From: Trichomonas vaginalis G3
Taxonomy: Eukaryota > Parabasalia > Trichomonadida > Trichomonadidae
Length of the DNA: 64,000 nt
NCBI RefSeq assembly: GCF_026262505.1
Contig: NC_067203.1
Span: 3,100,001 to 3,164,000 of the forward strand
Direction of reading: 5' to 3'
Each line of letters starts with the position of its first letter. Position 1 is the first letter of the stretch. Position numbers and translations under genes: made by a program. This document shows positions 56,716 through 64,000 of this stretch, in pieces. Below the pieces are notes generated by a model. That model saw only the letters and a program-made list of their open reading frames with translations, searched no databases and had not been told where the DNA came from.

Positions 56716-57504
56716 TTATTCTTGAGCTATTTGTTGCATTTGTTGTTCTTGAGCTATTTGTTGTTGAAGTTGTTCTTGTAATACAATACTTTCACCAGTT
56801 GCATCTTCCAATTCGAAACTTTCTGCCGTCATTGACAAATACATAGGACATAAAAGTTTTACAGGAACAAAGTTTGCGTCAACTAAGGTTAAGTTTATGT
56901 TTGCTAAAGTGTTTGAGTTTACTAAAGCTGAAAACTCTGCATTCGAATGAACAATAGGCAAACCAGCAGAGAATGTGTTATTTATACGCATAAGTATCTT
57001 TTGGTCATAGTAGTTTCTGTCGACATTCGAATAACACTTTGAACCTAAGTTTGAAACAATATATAAAATAGGTGTACTTAAAGTCAATGGAACAGACATT
57101 CCTTGTATGACACCTTTTCCTGTTATAGGAAACTGTTGGTAGTAAAAACCAGATATAAGTTTTGTATTATAGCTCATATTGTTTATAGTAAACTCAGTCG
57201 GACATCCAAACATAATGAAACCTGCTCTAGTTGCAGCACATGTTACACCCGTACTTAAAGTATTAAATAAGTCAACAAAACCTGTTGGTGGTATATCTGA
57301 GTAAGTATCTTCAAAGGAGTATTTTTTACCATTCACAACAATAAAATCTTCTGGTGTCAAAAGAGCAAAACAAGCTTTAGTCGTCATTGTGTTTAAGGTT
57401 AGTTTACAATATCGTCCTTGAGGACTTTGTAAGTTTGTTGTTATAGAATTATATGACTCAGGGTTTTTAGTCGTAATAGTATAAACCACTATGTCTTCTG
57501 CCAT
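56716..57504 (-). CDS. Penton-like minor capsid protein (Maverick 2)
   Basis: 262 residues from ATG 57504. Beta-rich; INLTLVDANFVPVKLLCPMY near the end matches the Maverick 1 gene at 8742-9518. The last 25 residues are Gln/Glu repeats (QQQIAQEQQMQQIAQE). It lies next to the 179-residue gene, as in Maverick 1. Minor capsid role inferred. Looks whole. Confidence 0.65.
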   Translation of the reverse strand: MAEDIVVYTITTKNPESYNSITTNLQSPQGRYCKLTLNTMTTKACFALLTPEDFIVVNGKKYSFEDTYSDIPPTGFVDLFNTLSTGVTCAATRAGFIMFGCPTEFTINNMSYNTKLISGFYYQQFPITGKGVIQGMSVPLTLSTPILYIVSNLGSKCYSNVDRNYYDQKILMRINNTFSAGLPIVHSNAEFSALVNSNTLANINLTLVDANFVPVKLLCPMYLSMTAESFELEDATGESIVLQEQLQQQIAQEQQMQQIAQE

Positions 57505-57509
57505 TTTAC

Positions 57510-58049
57510 TTAGCAAATAAATTTTAATGAAATGTTGTGGTCGTCAAATATTTTTATAACGTCTGGGAAACTATATTTTAAGTTCAACGTTTCACCTCCT
57601 TTCATAACGTATATCTTGTCAATGACATTATATGAAACACCACAGCAACTAACGTCGGGTTCTATTTCTTTGATGTGTTTATATCGTCTGCCTCTGTCAA
57701 AAGTTTCAATAGTTCTTTCAAAAACTTCATGAGGTGCAATGACATATGAGTTCACTTTTACAGGGTTGTGTTCGACCAAGTTTAACATTATACTTAAAGC
57801 TTGACAAATCTTCTCCTGAGTTTGAAGTTTGTCTTTCAGTTGTTGGTAGTCGTTTCGAATATCTGCAACAGAACTTAAGTCTCTGCTAACTTCAGGGTAT
57901 GTTGGTTGTTCTTTTACAGGAACTATTGTTATACCATTTTCGTCTTCGTATGGTTTCCCCACTTCAACATCTCTGTCTTTGACATTGACAACAACACTTT
58001 GACTGTTTGTTTGAGTTGGTGAATTTAACTTCACATCTGCCACCGCCAT
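57510..58049 (-). CDS. Conserved Maverick protein beside minor capsid gene
   Basis: 179 residues: disordered Asn/Thr/Val start, a coiled-coil stretch (RNDYQQLKDKLQTQEKICQA), then a beta end (GGETLNLKYSFPDVIKIFDD) that matches the broken Maverick 1 gene at 7933. Conserved place beside the penton-like gene in both elements. Unknown function. Confidence 0.6.
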   Translation of the reverse strand: MAVADVKLNSPTQTNSQSVVVNVKDRDVEVGKPYEDENGITIVPVKEQPTYPEVSRDLSSVADIRNDYQQLKDKLQTQEKICQALSIMLNLVEHNPVKVNSYVIAPHEVFERTIETFDRGRRYKHIKEIEPDVSCCGVSYNVIDKIYVMKGGETLNLKYSFPDVIKIFDDHNISLKFIC

Positions 58050-58111
58050 TAAACCTTTTGAAACACTTACGCTTCTATTTTTCGGAATGATCTTTTACTT
58101 AGAATAAAAAG

Positions 58112-58436
58112 ATGGACGTATTTGAGTATCTCTTCGAATTGAAGCAGAACAAGTTTACACACACAAACAATACAAGTTCATTGACAGAATAGTCTCTTTA
58201 CACAAACAATGGAAAATGTTATAGAATAGCAGTCTTTGCTGAACCAAAATATTTTCATAAAGCAAAGAAAGTTGGTATAACTGAAAATGGTGAAAGGTTC
58301 TTGAAGCAGACAAAAATATAACTTCAAAACTTACAGATATTTCTAAAGGTAAGTTTATAATACAATATTATGTCAAAACTGGCGTACTGTCAATATTTGA
58401 CGGAGAGAAGTCAGTTCAAGAACAACTTACTGACCT
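58112..58436 (+). pseudogene. Small broken gene of unknown function
   Basis: MDVFEYLFELKQNKF, CYRIAVFAEPKYFHKAKKVG and FIIQYYVKTGVLSIFDGEKS pieces look protein-like and lie in a row rightward after an AGAATAAAAAG-ATG start. No family recognised. Broken, at least two breaks. Confidence 0.45.
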
Positions 58437-60032
58437 GCTGCCAAAATCTGCTCGATGGAAGCTGTCGTTATGCCAATCTGAGGAGCCCCAGCAGGTTTCA
58501 TCGAACGAATCTTCAAAAGAGCATCTTCCGTGAAAAGTGCTATTGGTTTTGTAAACTTCTTTGCTCTCAATTCATCTGGACCGTCTCTGTCACCAGTATA
58601 TTGTATTTGTACAGTACCAACAGTTGAAATACCACCCATAAAGTCTTCTGAGTCAGCAAATGGAATGCCAAGCCAAAAGTTTGAACGGTCTCCATTTGTA
58701 TATTGAGTTTTTTGACCTCCTGTATGAGTCCATACTTTCACATATGGCATAATAGAACTTTGCATTTCAGGGTTAATGGTTGTTGTGAAGTTGTTGTTAA
58801 AGTTCATAGCATCTAATGTCAAGTTGTATGACCTCATATCCTCAACTGTAGAATATTCTTCTCTTGGATAATATTTGCCATCTATGTTTATATGATATTT
58901 AATACCGGGGTTGTAGAAACAAGAATAGTCATTTATAGTTCGTCTGAACAGTACAAACATAGTATCTGCATGTTTCATTGCAGTTGTTAAAGCAATATCT
59001 GTTCTTGCACCTGGGTCAGCACTTTGGTTTCCAACTTCACCTGCAAAGTCTTTGACAGATATTTGGTGTATAGGGAACATAAGTGGAACTGCAATATATT
59101 TGGCAGCTAAAGCATTTGAAATATCTGGGTCCAACATATAGACTGCAAGTCTGCTTTCTATTCTCTTGCATTCAAATTTTTCGCATGTGAACTTAACTGG
59201 GTCCCAAGCAGTTCCAGCAGCATTGAAATAATAGTTTACTTCAGTGTTGAAGTTTGAGAAACCAAAGTCTAAGTCAACTTGTCTTTGCAAAAGTCACAGA
59301 ACTTGGCTCCACCAGTTCCAGCTACAGTAATAGTGAATGGGTCTTGTGTTGGTGCAATGACTAAGTTATTTTTGCTTGGAGTAAGTTCGATAGAAATTTT
59401 TCCTGCCCAGTTTGGCAAGTATCTTAAAAACCTGAAGATGAGGAAAGATGACAAAGGAACTCTAAGTTTCAGTTTTACTTTAGTGGCAGCAGTTCCATCT
59501 GAACCAGAAAGGTTAACATAAACTCCTGGAACGTTAGGGTCAAGTCTTCTTATTTTCTCAATAGTTGCATACTGGTCTGTTTGTTCTCTAGCTTGTGGTT
59601 GTACTGAGTTTCTCAAAGCGAACCATTCATAGTTTGCCCATGTTACTGTTTGAACTAAGTCAGAGTTAGAATATATCTTATATCCCATGAAAACTTCTGG
59701 AGCATATTGGTATCCGACATAGAAAATTCCATTGCAACCTTTCTTGTCAGACAACTTGGCAGAAGGTTTTATTTCAATGTCTTGTTCCACGTATAAGAAT
59801 GAGTTGTCAATAGAAATAATATGAAACCTGTCGCAAGCAATATCTACTGTTGTTGAAGAACCTTCTCTCAAACTCACCTACGTTTCCATAAGAAACAGCA
59901 GTTGTATATTCGTAAGTTCCAGGAACTATTTCTGACCTTCTAATGGCATTGTCGCATTCGTTATACCATTCGGAAACGTTTCCGTTCATGGCATCCAAAA
60001 CTGTTTGGCGTTATATTCTGAGCGGCGTACAT
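58427..60032 (-). pseudogene. Major capsid protein, broken (Maverick 2)
   Basis: Double jelly-roll capsid parts: LRVPLSSFLIFRFLRYLPNW then AGKISIELTPS match the capsid gene of Maverick 1 (LRIPVRKFLPLEAIRFIPAF). MFVLFRRTINDYSCFYNPGI and RSNFWLGIPFADSEDF belong to the second barrel. ATATTTTTACCCATATGAA precedes the start at 60032. Broken, about three breaks. Confidence 0.8.
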
Positions 60033-60064
60033 TTCATATGGGTAAAAATATAGAATAGTTGGAT

Positions 60065-62352
60065 TTATATGTCATAATAGAACCCACGTGGACCAAGCTT
60101 TACTTTCTTCCTGGCTGAGTTTTTAACTCTTCTTTTTCCTTCATTGCCACTACTTTCACTAGATGAAGTTACTTCTTCACTATTTTCACTTTGTTCTACT
60201 CTTCTTCTTTTTTGGTAACTTGCCCTCTGCTTCAAGTTGTTGCATCTTTGCCTCATGTTCACCTAGTATGTTGTAAATTTCCCATGTCCTTTTTGCCTTT
60301 GGGCTCTGGTCGCCCATCTCAGGTAACCTATATCCTAGAAAGAGTTTGTCATAGTTTGTATTTGAGTCTTCGCGTATTGTTTGCATGACTCTTTCCTGAG
60401 TTTCCGGTTCAAGCTCTTCAAACAGAGCTTGTCCATATGGAATATGCTCGTTTCCAAATATATGTTTTTTGTAGCCATTCTGGTTTTCTTTCCATGTTAC
60501 CAACAATATCTTTTGTGAATGGGAAAGCTTTTACCCAATGTTTCAGGCTTGCGTCATTTATTTCTGTAGTTGGTTTTATTTTGTCAAGGAACATGTTTTT
60601 CAATACTAACATTTCATTTGGTACTGTCCATTTGAGTTTTCTAAATATTCATCCCTTCTCGGTTCATTGTCTGCAAAGTAAGTTTTTATGACATTTTGTA
60701 AACTTTCGTTTGCAAGGTCATGTACAATAGGTTCTCTTCCTTCTGTCTCCCTAACTTTCTTTCTAAACTCTTCACCAAATATACCATCTTATGGTTCTGT
60801 GTAGTTCTTTTTGAGATAAATGTTCTAGAACGTCAGGTGTTATATTTCCATCAGCCATGTTCATTTCATACTGGTCCAAAAATCTGCATCTTTCATATCT
60901 TTCAATGGCATTAAAGCCGCGCTGAAAAGACCAGCTAATCTGGTTCACCATTCACTTCCATTGCGTCTACAACTTCTTGGAATTGTGGTTGTAAGTTTAT
61001 GAACCACCTATCCGGATTTGCTTTATGACCCCATCTCATTGTAGTTCCATAGTCTGCAGAAACAAAAGTAGGTTTGTTTCCATATTGGTTAGGTTCTGAA
61101 TGAACTTTAAACAATGTTTCATTTCTATATGTTTTGTTGAAATTTAACCTTTTATTTTCACCGAGTTCAGCCAAAGATTGAACGTTATATGGTCGTAAGT
61201 AAAAAGGGTTATTGTATTTGCGTACATTTTCTTTCAGTACTTCCATTCTATGCTGAAATATTTTCATCTGGTGTTGGAGTCTTTTGTATGTCGGCAAACA
61301 TTTTTCGATATTCTTCTACTATGTCAGCCGAATTTTTCTTAGACTCTTGGAAAGATTCCATATTCACCTCATACTCTTGTTGAGGGTCAAGATTTTTCGG
61401 CTGTTCCAAATCTTCATCTAGTTCTGTGAAGTTAGTTTCCAAAGGAGGACTTGTTTGTTTCCTTCAGGCTCTTCTAGCTGTTGTTGCTGAACTATTTCTT
61501 CCATGTCTGGTTGTATCTGAACTTCTTCCTGTGGAGTTTCTTGTACCTCATCTGCTGGCATTTCATATATTCCGAGACCGTTTTTAACAAGTTCCCTATC
61601 TAAGTCATCCGGACTCATAAACCTTTCTTCTTTCGTTCCGTCTCTATTTTTTACGCGTTTCATGAAGAGAGTTGAATTGTCATTTAGCTCTGACACCAAA
61701 TATCTCGGAGTAAATTCAGTCATGTCATTTGGATGATATGCTATTAAATCATATCCCTTAGCGAGCTTGTATTTTCCAGGTTTGAAATTATATCCCATTT
61801 GGTGCTGAGCCATAAAGCTAAATAGGTTCGGGTCAGTATTTCCTTCCTTGAACTTTCTAATAGCTTCTTTATATCTGTCACTAAAGTCAAGAGTAGCTGG
61901 GTAATCATAGTCTTCCTTAAGCATTTTTAAGAATTCTTGGTTTCCTTGTTCTCTACTTCTTTTATGTCCTTGCTCTGTTGTGGTTGTTGTTGTGCAGGAT
62001 TTTGAACTGTTGGTTGCTGTGCTGGTTGTTGTTGCTGTGCAGGGTTTTGAACTGTTGGTTGTGCAGGTTTTGAACTGTTGGTTGTTGTGCAGGGTTTTGA
62101 ACTGTTGGTTGCTGTGCTGGTTGTGGTGCATGCCTGTGTCTGTGTCCATGTGACGATGTAAATGTTTTAGGTAGTCCTGGTGCAGGTGCTTCTCTTGGAG
62201 GGTTTTGGTGGTATATAAGTTCCACCAGCTGGCACATATGTTCCATCTGCAGCATAATGTCCTACCTGACTTTTCGTTTTTAAGAAAGCATTTACTAGGT
62301 CTGTTTTGGTCTGTTGTAACTCTTTTTCTTGACTTTCCACAACAGTTGCTCT
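60065..62352 (-). pseudogene. Large Maverick protein of unknown function, badly broken
   Basis: A chain of leftward protein-like pieces, roughly 700 codons in total: a Gln/Asn/Pro-repeat part (about 61965-62150), a folded part (NLFSFMAQHQMGYNFKPGKY), an acidic Gln/Glu part, MRWGHKANPDRWFINLQPQF, HIPYGQALFEELEPETQERV, and a Ser/Lys-rich end. Unlike any Maverick 1 gene that I can see. Possibly a large virion protein. Broken, about six breaks; cut at 62352 by the junction with the duplicated segment. Confidence 0.55.
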
Positions 62353-62601
62353 AACGTGTTTGACCCTCAAAATGTTATGTGCCATGCAAGTTTCAGTTCA
62401 AGCAACAATAGTTTTCTATGTATTGGCAAGGACTTTTATGACTTTGCTTCTAAATTCTACGAACCACCTAGTAACAGTTTCTCTGACTTTCAAGTTTGGT
62501 TCACAACAAATGGTGTGCAGCATATTCTTCCATTGTACTATGACTTTTATCTCGAATTGTCTTTCATATATAACTACGGAAAAGTGCTGAAAAAGTATTG
62601 A
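62353..62601 (+). pseudogene. 3' piece of the 286-residue structural gene
   Basis: Encodes the final 80 residues (VFDPQNVMCHASFSSSNNSF to the end), identical to the copy at 47659-48519. Only a piece. Confidence 0.85.
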
Positions 62602-63349
62602 ATGTGAAGTTTAGGTGAAGTGGTGAGATCTCACCTGTTTTTTCACCTGTTTTTTCACCCGTTGAATTTTCATGAATTTTCCCGAAATAAAAAATACTTT
62701 TAGGTGAAGTGGTGAGATCTCACCTGTTTTCTCACCTCTTTTCTCACCTCATGAATTTTCATGAATTTTGTGCTGAAAACATAGCACAAAAATACTTTTA
62801 GGTGAAGTGGTGAGATCTCACCTGTTTTCTCACCTGTTTTCTCACCTGTTGAATTTTGTTGCTGAATTCGGCAAAAATATATTTTAGGGTAGATGGTTTT
62901 TAGGTGTCACCAGGTCCCTCGGTTAAACGAACTTCTCTGAAAAAATGAGACAACATGACATTTTGACAACAACACAGGAAATAAACTTCTTCGTATATGT
63001 TTTGTCATGATTTCATCGTAAATGTTTTGTCAAACATGAACGTATATGTTTTGTCATGATTTCATCGTAATGAGTGTAAAGGACCCAAAAATATATTTTA
63101 GGTGAAGAGGTGAGATCTCACCTGTTTTCTCACCTGTTTTCTCACCTCTTTTCTACCATCGTAGAAAACACACAAAACTCTTGAATTTTGTTGTTCCCGG
63201 ACCAAAAAATATATTTTAGGTGAAGAGGTGAGATCTCACCCGTTTTCTCACCTGTTTTCTCACCTCTTTTCTCACCCGTTGAATTTTCCCGAAATAAAAA
63301 ATAAAGTTAGTTTTTTTAAAAAAATATTTTTTATTTTTATTGTAAGAAC

Positions 63350-63751
63350 ATGTTAGCAACAACAGCACCAAACTCGTTAGTCATGAACCCAACTTCAATG
63401 TTAGTAGAGATGAAAAGCTTCATTCCTTCTTCATATACTTTCGAAACAGAAATCCAGAAGATAAAGCAGGAACTTCTCCAAGGAGATTTAGATTGCACTG
63501 CGAAAGATGAAACAAATGAAGAATATCTTTATGAAATGCAGGATATTATTGACCATCTACCTAAACTTCCTGAAATACAACAACAAAAGCTCACTATTCC
63601 AGAATTTGAAGAAATAGAAGTCAAAGCAACTGACTCAGTTGAAATAAAGAAGTTCATACGTAAGGTTAACTATGAGTTTCTTGGATTTCATTGCAACCAC
63701 AAAGTCATGGACAAAGATTGCGACATGTTATATAAGAATGTTTCTGACATA
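63350..63751 (+). pseudogene. 5' piece of the KilA-N partner gene, cut by Maverick 3
   Basis: The first 134 codons of the 304-residue gene with its promoter, nearly identical to 49146. It is interrupted by the start of another Maverick. GACATA just before the insertion is the likely 6 bp target copy. Confidence 0.85.
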
Positions 63752-64000
63752 AGTTAGTATCCCTAAGTCGTGTATGGTGGCACTGCGTTCCACCTTACCC
63801 AATACTTGTGAATTTGACACTTTACAAAACCGTTAACGTATATTTTACAACACAAACGACAATACTAACTTAACCTTAAATATTTACAAAGCCGCCAACC
63901 ACTTCACTTCACTAACGTTTTCACAAACGACTTCACTAATGTAAAAAATAAACGTTCTCACTTACAAAAGTATTGCAACTCCTCCCATTGCTGTGCTTCA
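63752..64000. mobile_element. Maverick 3, terminal repeat, runs off right edge
   Basis: Starts AGTTAGTATCCCTAAGTCGT and continues as in the Maverick 1 terminal repeat (GTATGGTGGCACTGCGTTCC, AAAGCCGCCAACCACTTCAC). So it is a relative of Maverick 1 inserted into a Maverick 2-type gene. From about 63963 the match to the Maverick 1 repeat is lost, which could be divergence or a contig-end join. Confidence 0.88.

Larger units (their letters stand above)
39219..62352. mobile_element. Maverick/Polinton 2, left end present, right end not found
   Basis: The likely left tip is AGTTAAGTAAAAA at 39219, close to the AG-start seen in Maverick 1. Genes: adenine methyltransferase, fibre, integrase, polymerase-like protein, KilA-N module, packaging ATPase, SF3 helicase, capsid proteins. 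The sequence differs strongly from Maverick 1. No complement of the left tip is seen to 64000. The left half is whole, while the right half (52.7-62.35 kb) has many breaks (ten or more), so this may be a patchwork or a joining of two copies. Confidence 0.85.
62353..63751 (+). repeat. Second copy of Maverick 2 segment 48271-49546
   Basis: From AACGTGTTTGACCC on, this region repeats the end of the 286-residue gene, the palindrome-rich spacer and the start of the 304-residue gene. It is nearly identical except for one extra repeat block of about 120 bp (near 62745-62850). The join at 62352/62353 has no repeat or terminal sequence, so it is either a recombination scar or an assembly join. Confidence 0.9.

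Noticed and set aside
1-64000. tRNA, rRNA or spliceosomal RNA genes and introns
   Set aside because: None recognised by eye; absence is not proven without a covariance search.

Overview
The window reads as nuclear DNA of a trichomonad, most likely Trichomonas vaginalis. The sequence is A+T-rich. Host genes are intronless and tightly spaced, and include two Rab-type GTPases, a long coiled-coil protein and a Trm9-like tRNA methyltransferase. Ankyrin-repeat remnants carry the wording typical of the large trichomonad family. The rest is mobile DNA dominated by Mavericks (Polintons), the giant elements known to fill this genome. The species call is inference from gene content; no database was searched.

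Layout. 1-2.4 kb: host genes (coiled-coil protein running off the left edge, Rab GTPase). 2.4-31.5 kb: a nest of transposons. The outermost recognisable ends carry TTAA flanks; inside is a hAT-type element with its transposase at 27.6-29.7 kb. Into this went a 22.1 kb Maverick (4297-26430) with terminal inverted repeats of about 0.69 kb, and a 736 bp fold-back element lies just beside it. 31.6-37.1 kb: a small family of DNA transposons with a retrovirus-like (rve/DDE) transposase. One full copy (3.1 kb), one transposase fragment and one 979 bp non-autonomous copy are present; the last consists almost entirely of a row of hairpins. The full copy split an ankyrin-repeat gene. 37.8-39.2 kb: host genes (Trm9-like, Rab). 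39.2-62.35 kb: a second, very different Maverick that starts 32 bp from the Rab start codon. 62.35-63.75 kb: a second copy of one of its internal segments. 63752 to the right edge: the end of a third Maverick, inserted in that segment.

How the Maverick genes fit together. Both large elements carry a virus-like set: major capsid protein, penton-like minor capsid protein, packaging ATPase, integrase and a PolB-type DNA polymerase. Both also carry a trimeric-phage-tail-fibre-like protein and a shared KilA-N gene module. Element 2 adds a Dam-type adenine methyltransferase and a D5-like SF3 helicase, and its polymerase is compact and strongly diverged. Almost every start codon in both elements follows a short A/T signal (ATTTTTATC-like, 10-20 bp upstream). 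Spaces between genes hold palindromes with an AGATCT or related core and half-sites repeated every 12 bp. The capsid, ATPase and integrase genes of the two elements are far apart in sequence, but the KilA-N module and part of the fibre gene are nearly identical, which points to recent exchange. Element 1 looks mostly whole (about five breaks); element 2 is whole on its left half and heavily broken on its right half.

The most unusual structure is the array of alternating hairpin types in the rve transposons at 34.4-36.8 kb.
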